A DNA stretch of 64,000 nucleotides from Arthrobacter sp. 35W (GCF_000482545.1 NZ_KI519454.1:1644985-1708984); one strand, 5' to 3'. Positions 52,012-61,807 are shown, counted from the stretch's first letter. Program-made: numbers and translations. The notes: a model not told the origin generated them from the sequence alone.

Positions 52012-52769
52012 CACGGCCTTTCTTGTGAATGGTTGGAAGTCGTCGAAGTATCAGGGTTTGTTGTCTTGCTGCCGGACCTGCCGGTGGGGATGTGCGTGGT
52101 GCACACATGCCCGCCGCTGGCCAGGGTGGAAAGCCGGCGCACATCGGTGCCCAGCAGCCGGGAGAAAACGGCCGTCTCGGCGTCGCAGAACTGCGGAAAG
52201 CTGGTGGCCAGTTCCTGCACGGGGCAGTGGGCCTGGCACAGTTGTTCGGCGGCCAGGGTGGCGGTGAAGCTGAAGCTGGCCGAAGAGGCCACGAAGCCAT
52301 CGCCGCTCAGGGCTGTGGCGAGGGCCTTGGACCGTGCCGTGATGTCATCGCCGGCGGCATCCACGATGGGCCGGTAGTCCTCTTCCATCTTGGCGAAGCG
52401 CTGCTCGGCAAAGGCCGTGATGGCCGCCTCGCCGCCGGTCTCGGCCAGCTGCGTGAGGGCGGTGCGGGCGATGTCGAGGTAGTCGTTGCCCATGGCCGAC
52501 TGGCCGCGGCGCGAGAGGACGTAGCGGCGGGCCGGGCGGCCGGCGCCGGAACGTGCATTGCCGACCAGCTTGACCTCGATCACGCCATTGCGGTCCAGGG
52601 TGTCAAGGTGGCGGCGGACGGCGGCCGGGGTCAAACCCAGCAGCTTGCCCAGCTGCGCGGCGCTGATCGGGCCGTGCTCCAGCACGGCGCTGCGGACGCG
52701 GTCGCGGGTGCGTTCGTCGGCGTCAACGGGCGGCATCGTGGCAGCGTCGGCTGCATGTGTTTCGCTCAT
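52011..52769 (-). CDS. sufR: SufR, Fe-S-sensing repressor of the SUF operon
   Basis: 252 residues from the ATG at 52769 with GAGGAGG upstream. N-terminal winged helix ([24 protein letters not shown], about 35-58) and four C-terminal cysteines, Cys178, Cys182, Cys195 and Cys223, that can bind an Fe-S cluster. This matches mycobacterial SufR (Rv1460) at the head of the SUF operon. When clusters are scarce the apo-form would release repression. An AT-rich palindromic region lies 30-65 bp upstream. Confidence 0.92.
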   Translation of the reverse strand: MSETHAADAATMPPVDADERTRDRVRSAVLEHGPISAAQLGKLLGLTPAAVRRHLDTLDRNGVIEVKLVGNARSGAGRPARRYVLSRRGQSAMGNDYLDIARTALTQLAETGGEAAITAFAEQRFAKMEEDYRPIVDAAGDDITARSKALATALSGDGFVASSASFSFTATLAAEQLCQAHCPVQELATSFPQFCDAETAVFSRLLGTDVRRLSTLASGGHVCTTHIPTGRSGSKTTNPDTSTTSNHSQERP

Positions 52770-52800
52770 GAACACCTCCTCGGTGGCGCAGTGGTAGTGC

Positions 52801-52833
52801 AATTACAATAAACAACACAATTATGACGTAATT
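52801..52833 (-). promoter_or_regulatory. AT-rich palindromic region: candidate SufR operator and suf promoter
   Basis: AATTATGACGTAATT (52819-52833) is a perfect 5-5-5 inverted repeat, and AATTAC (52801-52806) pairs with GTAATT (52828-52833). On the minus strand CATAAT and TATTGT are possible -10 boxes within it. Sharp local AT-richness in a high-GC genome supports a promoter. Confidence 0.55.
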
Positions 52834-52883
52834 TACTCCCCTTAACCAGTAAGGTGAGCCTTTCCACTGGGAACGCCACCGTG

Positions 52884-54806
52884 CTAGCCCCCCGCGCCCG
52901 CGAGGAAGGCCTTCATCAGCGGCCCTCCGGTGACCGAGCCAAAGCCACCATCTTCGACAAAGACGGCGACGGCGAGGTCGCCCTTGGCGGCGATGATCCA
53001 GGCATGGGTCTTCAAGGGTGTGTCGTTGCCGTATTCCGCCGTCCCCGTCTTCGCCAGCACCGGGGCGCCGGGCAGATCGGCCAGGATTCCAATGTGCCCG
53101 CTGGTGACCACGGCCCGCATCATGTCCTGCAGCTGTGCGGCCTCGGCCGCGGACAGCGCCGGGCCCGCGGCAACCGCCGTGGAGGCGGCGGCCGTTCCCG
53201 TGGGGGCGGCGGCCGACGGCTTGGCGGCACCCAGTGCCACGAGAGTGGGCGAGACCAGGGATCCCTTGGCCACGGAGGCCGCAACTGTGGCAATGGCCAG
53301 CGGTGACACCAGGACTTCGCCCTGGCCGATCATGGCCGCGGCGTGTGCCGGGCCCGTGGCGCTGGTGGGCACCGCACCGAAGAACGCAGCAGTTCCCAGC
53401 GGGGACTCAACACCGAGCCCGAGCGAAGACGCGGCCGAGGCCAGATCCGACTGCGCCACGGTGTCTCGGGCGCCGATGAAGACCGTGTTGCACGAGTGCG
53501 CAAACCCGTCGCGGAGCGGTATGGCACCCAGGTGGGCGGCCGGATAGGTGCCGGCGTTCTTGAAGATTTTTCCGTCAACGTTCAGCTCCGCGGGGCACTG
53601 GACGATGCTGTCCGGGGTGGATCCCTTGCGCAGCATGGCCAGCGACGTGGCGACCTTGAAGGTGGACCCCGGAGCGTACTGGCCCAGAAGTGCCGTGTTG
53701 TAGCCGTTGCTGCCCGGTGAACTGGCAGCGGCCACCACGGCGCCGGTGGAGGGCCGGATGGCCACGATGGCCGCCGCCGAGGCCTCGTCCTTGAGGGTGT
53801 CCTCGGCCAGCGTCTGCAGCTTCGCGTTCAGAGTGGTGGCCAGCGCAGTTCCGCCCACGGGCGCGCTGGTGAACAAGGGGACGGTGGTGCCGTCGGCGGC
53901 CTTCTTGTAAACGGCCGCGCCGTCCATTCCGCGCAGTTGCTTGTCGTATTCGCGCTGCAGGCCGGACAGGCCGGTTTCATCGCCGGCGCCGAGGGCGCCG
54001 CCGGAGGACTCGACAAGCTCCGCCGTCGCCTCCCCCACCGTGCCCAGGATGGGCCGGGCAAAGGTGCGCGTGGGGGCCAGCGGCAGGGTGCCCGGCAGCG
54101 CCGCCCCGCCGGGGATCGCCTTGACGGCGCCATCGGTGACGGTGCGGGAGGCATCATCGCGCATCACCAGGGCCTCGACAAAGGCTGCAGGCCCGGCGGC
54201 AGCGACCTGCGCGGCGTAGGCATCGGAGTCCAGCTCGAGAAGGGCCGCCAGCGCCTTGGCGGAAGCTGGCGCGGTGGCGGCATCCACGTGGGACTTGTCG
54301 ATGCCCACATGGACCACCGGGCGGTTGGTGACGAGCACCTCGCCGCCATCCCCCAGAATGTCCCCGCGCTTGGGCGTATTGCGCCGGACGGACAGGACAT
54401 CGCCGTCAGCGAAGCCGGGAAGCAGCAGATCCGCCCGCCAGGCCACGTGCCAGGCACCGTCGCGGCGCTCCAGGTGTGCGGTGGTGGAGTACTTCCAGCT
54501 ATCGGCGCCGAACGGCCAGGCCACCTCCAGATTGGCCGTACCGGCGTTGTCCTTCACGGCGACGGATTCGACGTCGACGGTCGGCTTGATCCCGGAGGCT
54601 CCCTTGGTGGCGGCGGCCAGCGCGGCGGTCTTGGCCTGTGGCTCCCCATCGGTGAAGCCGATCGAGTCGACATTGAGCGTGGACAATCCGGTGGCCAGCG
54701 AGTCCGCGGCGGTTCTGGCACCTGCAGCGCCGTCGTCGCACCCCGTCAGCGCGGCGGCAAAGACAACAACGGACAAGGCGGTGGCCAGCGATTTGATTTT
54801 CCCCAT
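52884..54806 (-). CDS. Class B penicillin-binding protein (lipoprotein, MecA_N-like)
   Basis: 640 residues. Lipoprotein signal with lipobox LTGC (Cys23), an NTF2-like MecA_N domain (about 30-135), a PBP dimerisation domain (about 140-300) with RGDILG, and a transpeptidase domain with S381TFK384, S438CN440 and K586TG588. It cross-links peptidoglycan outside the membrane. The domain set resembles mycobacterial PBP-lipo/PenA proteins. CATAAT is five bases before the ATG. Divergent from an ABC exporter, with 80 bp between. Confidence 0.93.
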   Translation of the reverse strand: MGKIKSLATALSVVVFAAALTGCDDGAAGARTAADSLATGLSTLNVDSIGFTDGEPQAKTAALAAATKGASGIKPTVDVESVAVKDNAGTANLEVAWPFGADSWKYSTTAHLERRDGAWHVAWRADLLLPGFADGDVLSVRRNTPKRGDILGDGGEVLVTNRPVVHVGIDKSHVDAATAPASAKALAALLELDSDAYAAQVAAAGPAAFVEALVMRDDASRTVTDGAVKAIPGGAALPGTLPLAPTRTFARPILGTVGEATAELVESSGGALGAGDETGLSGLQREYDKQLRGMDGAAVYKKAADGTTVPLFTSAPVGGTALATTLNAKLQTLAEDTLKDEASAAAIVAIRPSTGAVVAAASSPGSNGYNTALLGQYAPGSTFKVATSLAMLRKGSTPDSIVQCPAELNVDGKIFKNAGTYPAAHLGAIPLRDGFAHSCNTVFIGARDTVAQSDLASAASSLGLGVESPLGTAAFFGAVPTSATGPAHAAAMIGQGEVLVSPLAIATVAASVAKGSLVSPTLVALGAAKPSAAAPTGTAAASTAVAAGPALSAAEAAQLQDMMRAVVTSGHIGILADLPGAPVLAKTGTAEYGNDTPLKTHAWIIAAKGDLAVAVFVEDGGFGSVTGGPLMKAFLAGAGG

Positions 54807-54874
54807 GGTCCATTATGTTGGCCGCCGGCACCAAGGCCGAAATGCACCACGGCACCAGCGTGTACTACCTCGCG

Positions 54875-54880
54875 TAGAAT
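54875..54880 (+). promoter_or_regulatory. -10 box TAGAAT of the ABC exporter operon (leaderless arrangement)
   Basis: TAGAAT, six bases (ACGACT), GTG at 54887; no Shine-Dalgarno. Confidence 0.5.
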
Positions 54881-54886
54881 ACGACT

Positions 54887-55837
54887 GTGCCAGAATCCCC
54901 CGCCCTCATCATTGACGGCCTCATCAAAGACGTTGGCCCCGTCGCCGCACTGGATGGGCGCATGAAGCGCGTCGTCGCCGGCGTCAGCCTGACCGCCCGC
55001 CGCGGCCACGTCACAGCCCTCCTCGGCGCCAACGGTGCCGGCAAGACCACCACCATCGAATGCGCCCAGGGTCTGCAGCACCGCACCGGCGGGAACATCA
55101 CCCTGCTCGGCGAGGATCCGCAGACCGCAGGGGCCGCGCTGCGCGCCCGTGTCGGCGTCATGCTCCAGGACGGCGGCCTGCCGCCGTCGGCCCGCCCCGT
55201 CCCGCTGCTGCGCCATGTGGCCAGCATGTACGAGAACCCGCGTTCGGTTGATGCACTGGTGGAGCGGCTGGGCATTTCCGCCTTCGCCGACACCACCATC
55301 CGCCGGCTCTCCGGCGGCCAGAAGCAGCGCGTGGCACTTGCGGCGGCGCTGGTGGGCAACCCAGAGGTCCTGTTCCTCGACGAGCCCAGCGCCGGGCTGG
55401 ATCCGCAATCGCGCCTGATGGTCTTCGAGCTGATCCGTGAACTGCGCAGCCAGGGCCTGGCGATCATCCTGACCACCCACCTGCTGGACGATGCCCAGAA
55501 GCTGGCTGACTACGTCTACATCATCGACGCCGGGGAAACCGTGGCGTCGGGCACCGTCGCGGAGCTGCTGAGCGAGGCCAGCACCACACAGGCCCACCGC
55601 TCGCTCGTCTTCGAAGGGCCCGCCGGGCTGCTGCCCTCGCCCGCCCTGCGCAGCGAGCTGCTTCTGGTGGAAACCCGCCCGGGCAGCTACACGGTCACGG
55701 GCCCCCTGGAGCCAGCGGATCTGCTTGCCCTCAGCACGTGGTGGGCTGCGGAGGGCATCATGCCCACCTCCCTCCACCTGGCCTCGCGTTCGCTGGAGGA
55801 CGTCTTCCTGGCCGTATCCGGAACGGAGCTGCGATGA
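54887..55837 (+). CDS. ABC-2 type exporter ATP-binding protein
   Basis: 316 residues. Walker A GANGAGKTT (about 47-55), LSGGQKQRVA, FLDEPSAGLD and TTHLLDDAQ; a C-terminal extension of about 90 residues is typical of DrrA-like exporters. The stop overlaps the permease start by four bases. The pair precedes ctaA, a frequent actinobacterial order (Mycobacterium has an ABC pair beside ctaB/ctaA too), so a link with haem or oxidase biogenesis is possible but unproven. Confidence 0.9.
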   Translation: MPESPALIIDGLIKDVGPVAALDGRMKRVVAGVSLTARRGHVTALLGANGAGKTTTIECAQGLQHRTGGNITLLGEDPQTAGAALRARVGVMLQDGGLPPSARPVPLLRHVASMYENPRSVDALVERLGISAFADTTIRRLSGGQKQRVALAAALVGNPEVLFLDEPSAGLDPQSRLMVFELIRELRSQGLAIILTTHLLDDAQKLADYVYIIDAGETVASGTVAELLSEASTTQAHRSLVFEGPAGLLPSPALRSELLLVETRPGSYTVTGPLEPADLLALSTWWAAEGIMPTSLHLASRSLEDVFLAVSGTELR

Positions 55838-56598
55838 GCGCCCCCACCATGCCGACGTCGACGCCGGCCACCCTCGGCCGGCGGATCCTGCGCCAGGGCC
55901 GCTATGAAACCCTGACCATGCTCCGCAACGGCGAGCAGTTGATCCTGGCGATTGTGCTGCCGCTGATGGCCTTGGTGGCCCTTTCTGCGCTGCCGCTGCT
56001 GGACGACATGGGCGCGAGCCGGGTGGATCTGGCCACCCCCGGCGTGCTGGCCCTGTGCGCCATGTCCACGGCCTTCACCGGCCAGGGCATCGCCACCGGC
56101 TTCGACCGCCGCTACGGGGTGCTGCGCTTCCTGTCCACCACACCGCTGGGCAAGGCCGGGCTGATTGCCGGCAAGGTGCTGGCCGTGCTGGCCGTACTGG
56201 TCATCCAGGCCGCCATCGTGTCGGTGGCGGCGCTGTTCCTGGGCTGGAGCCCGGAACCGGCGGGCCTGGCCCTCGGCGCCGGCGTGCTGGTGCTGGGCGC
56301 CATTTCCTTTACCGCGCTGGGCCTGCTCATCGCCGGCACCGTCCGCCCCGAGGCCACCCTGGCCATCACCAACCTCGTGTGGATCCTCTTTGGCGCGCTG
56401 GGCGGCATCGTCCTGCCGGCCAGCCGGCTTCCGGCCTGGCTGGAGGACACCGTGGGCTGGCTGCCCTCCGGCGCCCTGGGCGGTGCCATGCGCGAGGCAC
56501 TGGTCTTCGGCCAGGTGGATGTTTTTGCAATTGTCATTCTGCTGGGCTGGTCGCTGCTGGCTTCCCTGGCTGCCATCCGTTGGTTCAAGTGGAGTTGA
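55834..56598 (+). CDS. ABC-2 type exporter permease
   Basis: 254 residues from the ATG at 55834 (ATGA overlap with the ATPase stop). Six hydrophobic helices with the loop GFDRRYGVLRFLSTTPLGK after TM2, a feature of ABC-2 permeases. Partner of the preceding ATPase. ctaA begins five bases after its stop. Confidence 0.9.
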   Translation: MSAPTMPTSTPATLGRRILRQGRYETLTMLRNGEQLILAIVLPLMALVALSALPLLDDMGASRVDLATPGVLALCAMSTAFTGQGIATGFDRRYGVLRFLSTTPLGKAGLIAGKVLAVLAVLVIQAAIVSVAALFLGWSPEPAGLALGAGVLVLGAISFTALGLLIAGTVRPEATLAITNLVWILFGALGGIVLPASRLPAWLEDTVGWLPSGALGGAMREALVFGQVDVFAIVILLGWSLLASLAAIRWFKWS

Positions 56599-56603
56599 AA
56601 TCC

Positions 56604-57545
56604 GTGAGCGATACCCATCCTTCCCCCACCGCCCTGTCGCGGTTCACGAGCAAGCTCCCCACGAGCGTGAACGGCACCATCCGCAAGCTCTCCGTGGCGT
56701 CGCTGATCGGCCAGTCGGTGCTGATCGTCACAGGTGCCGCCGTCCGGCTCACCGCCTCGGGCCTGGGCTGCCCCACCTGGCCCAAGTGCACCGACGGTTC
56801 GCTGGTCAACACGCCGGAAATGGGCATCCACGGCATCATCGAGTTCGGCAACCGCACGCTGACGTTTGCGCTGGCCCTGGTGGCCGGCCTGATGCTGGTG
56901 TTCCTGTGGAATCTGCGCAAGGAACGCAAGGATCTGTTCTGGCTGGCCTTCGGCCTGCTGGCCAGCATCCCGGTCCAGGCCGTCATCGGCGGCCTGTCCG
57001 TGCTGACCGGGCTGAACCCGTGGGTGGTCAGCCTGCACTTCCTGGTCTCCGCCGCACTGGTGGTCTTCTCCATGCTGCTGGTCAATAGGACCTTCGGCCG
57101 CACCGGCCTGGCTTCCACGGCCACCGGACCGGTCGTCTCCAAGACCGTCCGCCAGCTGACAGCCGTCGCCGCTGCCTGCAGCGGCCTCGCCGTCATTCTG
57201 GGAACCGTGGTCACCGGCTCCGGCCCCCACGCCGGCGACGCCGATGCCCCGCGCAACGGGTTGGATCCGGACCTCATCACGCGCGTCCATGTTCTGCCGG
57301 TGTACCTGCTGGTCATCAGCTCCGTCATCGTGCTGGTCCTGCTGTGGCGCCGCGGGTCCGGGGACGCGCTGCGCGCCGGAGCGATGCTGTTGGTTGGCGC
57401 CGTCGTCTTCCAGGGCGCCATTGGCTACGCCCAGCACTTCACCGGGCTTCCGCCGCTGCTGGTGGGCCTGCACATGCTCGGCTCGGCCCTGCTGCTGGCC
57501 GCCGGCACCAATCTGGCCGATCTGGTCTTCCGCCGCAAGGCCTGA
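56604..57545 (+). CDS. ctaA: Haem A synthase
   Basis: 313 residues from the GTG at 56604 with GGAG nine bases upstream. Eight helices; the cysteine pair CPTWPKC (about 59-65) after TM1 and the haem-ligand histidines in SLHFLVS, RVHVLP and GLHMLGS are visible. It oxidises haem O, made by CtaB, to haem A for cytochrome oxidase. Last gene of the exporter operon; a terminator follows. Confidence 0.93.
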   Translation: MSDTHPSPTALSRFTSKLPTSVNGTIRKLSVASLIGQSVLIVTGAAVRLTASGLGCPTWPKCTDGSLVNTPEMGIHGIIEFGNRTLTFALALVAGLMLVFLWNLRKERKDLFWLAFGLLASIPVQAVIGGLSVLTGLNPWVVSLHFLVSAALVVFSMLLVNRTFGRTGLASTATGPVVSKTVRQLTAVAAACSGLAVILGTVVTGSGPHAGDADAPRNGLDPDLITRVHVLPVYLLVISSVIVLVLLWRRGSGDALRAGAMLLVGAVVFQGAIGYAQHFTGLPPLLVGLHMLGSALLLAAGTNLADLVFRRKA

Positions 57546-57562
57546 TCCACCGCTGCACCTTT

Positions 57563-57594
57563 GAGGGGCGTCCACCACACGGTGGGCGCCCCTC
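57563..57594. terminator. Bidirectional terminator between ctaA and the terpene-cyclase homologue
   Basis: Arms 57563-57576 and 57581-57594 pair over 14 bp with one G·T, loop ACAC, between convergent stops 57545 and 57615. Confidence 0.75.
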
Positions 57595-57614
57595 GTGCGT
57601 GCGAAGCGTGGGGC

Positions 57615-58271
57615 TCAGCGCACCGCCAGTGAAGGGTCGGGGGCGGACCCAAAGGCGGCCGGCCGCGCCCTGGCCCAGAGCAGCAGGGCAATGTAGGCCA
57701 GGTCGAAGAGGCTGCAGAGCAATCCAATGCCCAGGATGAACGGCGAGTCCGCGTACACGCCGAACAGCAGCGTCGGCGCCAGCGTTCCCAACCACTTGGC
57801 CACCGCAATGAGCAGCGACTGGCCGCGCGGCCCCTGGCGCGCCACGAACATGGCAATGAACAGCCCGGACATCAGCAGGTTCTGCAGGAACGCCGAGTAC
57901 TTCGCCGAGGCGGCTGGGCCGAACTCGGCAAGGAACAGCCATTGGACGGCGAAGGAAGCGCCCACGAGTCCGATCCCCCAGAGGGCGAAAAGCCAGGCTG
58001 GAATAAACCGGGGCAGCTCCGCCCGGCCAAACCGCAGGAACGTAAAGATTACGACGACGTCGGCCAACGCCCAGATGAGGTTGATGTACCCCTGCAGGCC
58101 GGGGTTTGCCGAGGCAAGGTCATGAATGGAGTAGATCCATTCCCAGGCAAAGTTGAGCCCGAGGGCCGCGGCGGGGATGGCATAGGTCCGCTGGCGGAAG
58201 CCCAGACGGATGGCCTCGATGTACACAATGGTCCAGGCGAGGCCGCTGAGGGCCGTGAGGAAGAGTTGCAC
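57615..58271 (-). CDS. Pyr4/DmtA-type transmembrane terpene cyclase homologue
   Basis: 218 residues, seven predicted helices, few loops. The size, the acidic motif NFAWEWIYS (Glu44) in TM2 and the C-terminal SLFDLAYIALL (Asp190) in TM7 fit the small integral-membrane terpene cyclases (fungal Pyr4, bacterial DmtA/XiaE), whose catalysis needs a Glu and an Asp at these places. Those enzymes protonate prenylated substrates. No dedicated prenyltransferase or epoxidase is nearby; the gene lies 21 bp downstream of ctaB, a farnesyltransferase for haem. The start is a GTG with TACTCT six bases upstream. Homologues may have other roles, so function is tentative. Confidence 0.65.
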   Translation of the reverse strand: MQLFLTALSGLAWTIVYIEAIRLGFRQRTYAIPAAALGLNFAWEWIYSIHDLASANPGLQGYINLIWALADVVVIFTFLRFGRAELPRFIPAWLFALWGIGLVGASFAVQWLFLAEFGPAASAKYSAFLQNLLMSGLFIAMFVARQGPRGQSLLIAVAKWLGTLAPTLLFGVYADSPFILGIGLLCSLFDLAYIALLLWARARPAAFGSAPDPSLAVR

Positions 58272-58277
58272 AGGCCC

Positions 58278-58283
58278 AGAGTA
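58278..58283 (-). promoter_or_regulatory. -10 box TACTCT of the terpene-cyclase homologue (leaderless arrangement)
   Basis: TACTCT (58283-58278, minus strand), six bases, GTG at 58271, in the 21-bp gap after ctaB. Confidence 0.35.
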
Positions 58284-58292
58284 CGCCGGGCA

Positions 58293-59240
58293 TCAGCCCA
58301 TCAGTGGGGATCCAACGAAGGGGTCCACGGCCAGGGCCAGGAAGATCAGCGTCAGGTAGCTGATCGAGCCATGGAAGACCTTCATCGCACCCTTCTTCGT
58401 GATCTCGTTCTCCTTGGCGCTGTTGTACAGCTTGTGCGCCTCGAAGAGGAACCACACGCCGGAGGCCGCGGCCACCACCGTGTAGACGATCCCGGCGTTG
58501 CCCAGCGGGATCAGCAGCAGCGAGCAGGCCACCATGGCCCAGGTGTACAGGACCACCTGGACGGCAACGATGCGTGAACCGGCGACGGCGCCGAGCATCG
58601 GCACCTTGGCCGCGTTGTAGTCGTCGCTGTAGCGCATCGACAGCGGCCAGTAGTGCGGCGGCGTCCACAGGAAGATGATCATGAAGAGGATGATGGCCGG
58701 CCACTCGACGGTGTTGGTCACGGCGGCCCAGGCGATGAGCACGGGCATGCAGCCCGCGGCCCCGCCCCAGACGATGTTCTGCGAGGTGCGGCGCTTGAGG
58801 ATCAGCGAGTAGACCACCACATAGAGGAAGATTGCGACGACGCCCAGGATGCCGGAGAGCGGGTTGGCGCCGAACCAAAGCACCGCCACGGAGACTACGG
58901 CCAGGATCCAGGCAAAGACGAGGGCCTCGCGCGGCGTCACGGCACCGGTGACCAGCGGGCGGTTTTCCGTCCGGTGCATCACCTTGTCGATGTCGCGGTC
59001 GATGTAGCAGTTGAAGGCTCCGGCACTGCCGGCGGCCAAAGCACCGCCAACCATGGTGGCCACCATCAGCCAAATGTCCGGAATGGCGCGGGCCGCAAAA
59101 AACATGGTCGGCAGCGTGGTGACCAGCAGAAGTTCAATGACCCGGGGTTTGGTCAATGCCACATAGGCCTTGGCCTTGCCGGAAAAGCCGAGCCGGCTTC
59201 CCGCTTCCACCGGGGCTGCCGGCTTATGAGTTGCGCTCAC
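58293..59240 (-). CDS. ctaB: Haem O synthase (protohaem IX farnesyltransferase)
   Basis: 315 residues from the GTG at 59240. UbiA-family prenyltransferase: [18 protein letters not shown], the Asp-rich [20 protein letters not shown] (first motif, about 83-102) and [13 protein letters not shown] (second motif), with about nine helices. It transfers farnesyl from FPP to haem B. Divergent from tkt, and followed by the terpene-cyclase homologue. ctaB next to tkt-tal is a conserved actinobacterial order. Confidence 0.95.
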   Translation of the reverse strand: MSATHKPAAPVEAGSRLGFSGKAKAYVALTKPRVIELLLVTTLPTMFFAARAIPDIWLMVATMVGGALAAGSAGAFNCYIDRDIDKVMHRTENRPLVTGAVTPREALVFAWILAVVSVAVLWFGANPLSGILGVVAIFLYVVVYSLILKRRTSQNIVWGGAAGCMPVLIAWAAVTNTVEWPAIILFMIIFLWTPPHYWPLSMRYSDDYNAAKVPMLGAVAGSRIVAVQVVLYTWAMVACSLLLIPLGNAGIVYTVVAAASGVWFLFEAHKLYNSAKENEITKKGAMKVFHGSISYLTLIFLALAVDPFVGSPLMG

Positions 59241-59637
59241 GTAAGTGTCACCATGTTCCGTACTTGAAGTTTGCCTGCCGGCACGGTCCCCATCCCGGCG
59301 GCGGCCCGCAAGGGCGGCCGGTGTGGCACGTGCGCGCGGAACCAAATCCGCTCTTCTATCATACCCGTCCGCCGGGGGCCACCATGCCGCCGTGCCTCGG
59401 CGTGCATTTGAACATATTGCTTTCCGACCGGCCGGTTGTTACAAAAAAACACCTATTGCAACCCCATTGACACCCGTACGATTTGGTGCAGCCGGTTGCC
59501 TATGGGACTAAGCTGGGACGCAAGTTTTGTTTCAACGGTGAGCGGCAGAATCCGAGGGCACATTACGCCCTTTGGACGTTCTATAAACGTGCGCCCATTT
59601 TTGCCGCCCGCCTTACCCAATTGAGAGGGCCCGGTAA
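59241..59637. other. 397-bp divergent regulatory region between ctaB and tkt
   Basis: No supported gene. It contains a TTGACA (59467-59472) without a convincing -10 at 17 bp, a run of A (59443-59449), and a 15-bp palindrome over a TATAAA box close to tkt (listed separately). The tkt leader ends with GAGAGG before the GTG. Short open frames here lack RBS and family features. Confidence 0.5.
59576..59590. promoter_or_regulatory. Palindrome ACGTT-CTATA-AACGT over the tkt -10 region
   Basis: A perfect 5-5-5 inverted repeat containing TATAAA (59583-59588), a plausible -10 about 50 bp before the tkt GTG. A protein bound here would control the tkt-tal-pgi transcript; the regulator is unknown. Confidence 0.5.
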
Positions 59638-61764
59638 GTGTCACATCTGGAATCACAAGAATTGTCCTGGACTACTGCCGACCAGCGTGCGGTGGACACC
59701 GCACGAGTTCTGGCCGCAGATGCAGTCGAAAAAGTTGGCAACGGCCACCCCGGCACCGCGATGTCCCTGGCTCCAGCCGCCTACCTTCTCTTCCAGAAGC
59801 TGATGCGCCATGACCCGTCCGATCCCCACTGGATCGGCCGCGACCGTTTCATCCTTTCCCCCGGCCACACCTCGCTGACGCTGTACGTGCAGCTCTTCCT
59901 CTCCGGCTACGGCCTGGAGCTGGGCGACCTGCAGGCCCTGCGCACCTGGGGCTCGCTGACCCCCGGCCACCCGGAGTACAAGCACACCAAGGGTGTCGAG
60001 ATCACCACCGGCCCGCTCGGCCAGGGCCTGGCGTCCTCCGTGGGCTTCGCCTACTCCCAGCGCCGCCTGCGCGGCCTTCTGGACGCCGACGCCGCCGCAG
60101 GCACCAGCCCGTTCGACCACACCATCTGGGTCATCGCCTCCGACGGCGACCTCCAGGAGGGTGTCACCTCCGAGGCCTGCTCGCTGGCCGGCCACCAGGA
60201 GCTGGGCAACATGGTGGTCCTGTACGACCAGAACCACATCTCCATCGAAGATGACACCAACATCTCCTACTCCGAAGACGTCCTCAAGCGCTACGAGGCC
60301 TACGGCTGGGACGTCCAGCGCGTTGACTGGACCAAGACCGGCGAGTACGTCGAGGACATTGCAGAGCTGTACACGGCGCTGCTGAAGGCCAAGGCCGAGA
60401 CCTCCAAGCCGTCCATCATCTCCCTGCGCACCGTGATCGGCTTCCCGTCGCCCACCAAGCAGAACACCGGCAAGATCCACGGTTCCGCCCTGGGCGGTGC
60501 CGAGGTGGCAGCACTGAAGACCGCACTCGGCTTCGACCCGGAGCAGTCCTTCGAGGTTGACCCGGCCGTGCTGGCCCACGCCCGCGAGGTAGTTGAGCGC
60601 GGCGCCGCCGCCCACAGCGACTGGAACACCGGCTTCGAGGCCTGGAAGTCCGCCAACGCCGACGCCGCTGCCCTGCTGGAGCGCATCGAGGCCCGCGAGC
60701 TGCCCGCCGGTTGGGACGAGGCACTGCCCGCCTTCGCCGCCGGCAAGGATGTCTCCACCCGTGCCGCCTCCGGCAAGGTCCTCAACGCCATCGGTCCGGT
60801 GCTGCCGGAACTGTGGGGCGGCTCCTGCGACCTCGCGGAGTCGAACAACACCACGATCGAGGGTTCGCCGTCGTTCATCCCGGCCTCCAAGCAGACCGAC
60901 TCCTGGTCCGGCGGCCCCTACGGCCGTGTGCTGCACTTCGGCATCCGCGAGCACGCTGCCGCGTCCATCGTGAACGGCATCCACCTGGCCGGCCCGACGC
61001 GCGCCTTCTCGGGCACGTTCCTGATCTTCTCGGACTACCAGCGCCCGGCCATCCGCCTGGGCGCCCTGATGGGCGTTCCCTCCATCTACGTGTGGACCCA
61101 CGACTCCATCGGTCTGGGCGAAGACGGCCCCACCCACCAGCCGGTGGAGCAGCTCTCCTCGCTGCGTGCCATCCCGGGCCTGGACGTGGTCCGCCCCGGC
61201 GATGCCAATGAGGTTTCCCAGGCCTGGAAGTCCATCCTGGAGAACACCTCCAACCCGGCCGGCATCGTGCTGACCCGCCAGAACATCCCCACGTACGACC
61301 GTGCCGAGGGTGCTGCCACGGCGGAGCTCTTCGGTTCCGCCACCGGTGTGGCCAAGGGCGGCTACGTGCTAGCCGAGTCCACCGCCGACGGCGCCGTTGT
61401 CGCCCCGCAGGTGCTGCTGATCGCCACCGGCTCCGAGGTCCAGCTGGCCGTTGACGCCCGCGAGGCACTGCAGGCCGAGGGCATCGCCACCCGCGTCATC
61501 TCGATGCCGTGCGTGGAGTGGTTCAACGCCCAGTCCGCCGAGTACAAGGAATCCGTCCTCCCGGCCGCCGTCAAGGCCCGCGTCTCCGTTGAGGCCGGCC
61601 TGGCCCTGGGCTGGCGCGAGTTCGTCGGCGACGCCGGCCGTTCCATCTCCCTGGAGCACTTCGGCGCCTCGGCAGACTACAAGCGCCTCTTCCAGGAGTT
61701 CGGCATCACCACCGAGGCCGTCACGGCCGCGGCCAAGGATTCCCTCTCCGCTGCCACGGCCTAG
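59638..61764 (+). CDS. tkt: Transketolase
   Basis: 708 residues starting at a GTG. TPP-binding and catalytic landmarks: [11 protein letters not shown] (about 37-47), [12 protein letters not shown], the GDG-type [14 protein letters not shown] diphosphate site, and [17 protein letters not shown] in the pyrimidine domain. It exchanges two-carbon units between pentose and hexose phosphates. Heads tkt-tal-pgi; tal follows by 43 bp. Confidence 0.97.
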   Translation: MSHLESQELSWTTADQRAVDTARVLAADAVEKVGNGHPGTAMSLAPAAYLLFQKLMRHDPSDPHWIGRDRFILSPGHTSLTLYVQLFLSGYGLELGDLQALRTWGSLTPGHPEYKHTKGVEITTGPLGQGLASSVGFAYSQRRLRGLLDADAAAGTSPFDHTIWVIASDGDLQEGVTSEACSLAGHQELGNMVVLYDQNHISIEDDTNISYSEDVLKRYEAYGWDVQRVDWTKTGEYVEDIAELYTALLKAKAETSKPSIISLRTVIGFPSPTKQNTGKIHGSALGGAEVAALKTALGFDPEQSFEVDPAVLAHAREVVERGAAAHSDWNTGFEAWKSANADAAALLERIEARELPAGWDEALPAFAAGKDVSTRAASGKVLNAIGPVLPELWGGSCDLAESNNTTIEGSPSFIPASKQTDSWSGGPYGRVLHFGIREHAAASIVNGIHLAGPTRAFSGTFLIFSDYQRPAIRLGALMGVPSIYVWTHDSIGLGEDGPTHQPVEQLSSLRAIPGLDVVRPGDANEVSQAWKSILENTSNPAGIVLTRQNIPTYDRAEGAATAELFGSATGVAKGGYVLAESTADGAVVAPQVLLIATGSEVQLAVDAREALQAEGIATRVISMPCVEWFNAQSAEYKESVLPAAVKARVSVEAGLALGWREFVGDAGRSISLEHFGASADYKRLFQEFGITTEAVTAAAKDSLSAATA

Positions 61765-61807
61765 CCGCGGCTCCTTCGACAGCTTCGACACAAAGGAAAA
61801 AAGAGCA

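Noticed and set aside
59443..59472. A TTGACA with an A-run as a strong tkt promoter
   Set aside because: No -10-like hexamer occurs at 16-18 bp; the TATAAA nearer tkt is a better candidate.
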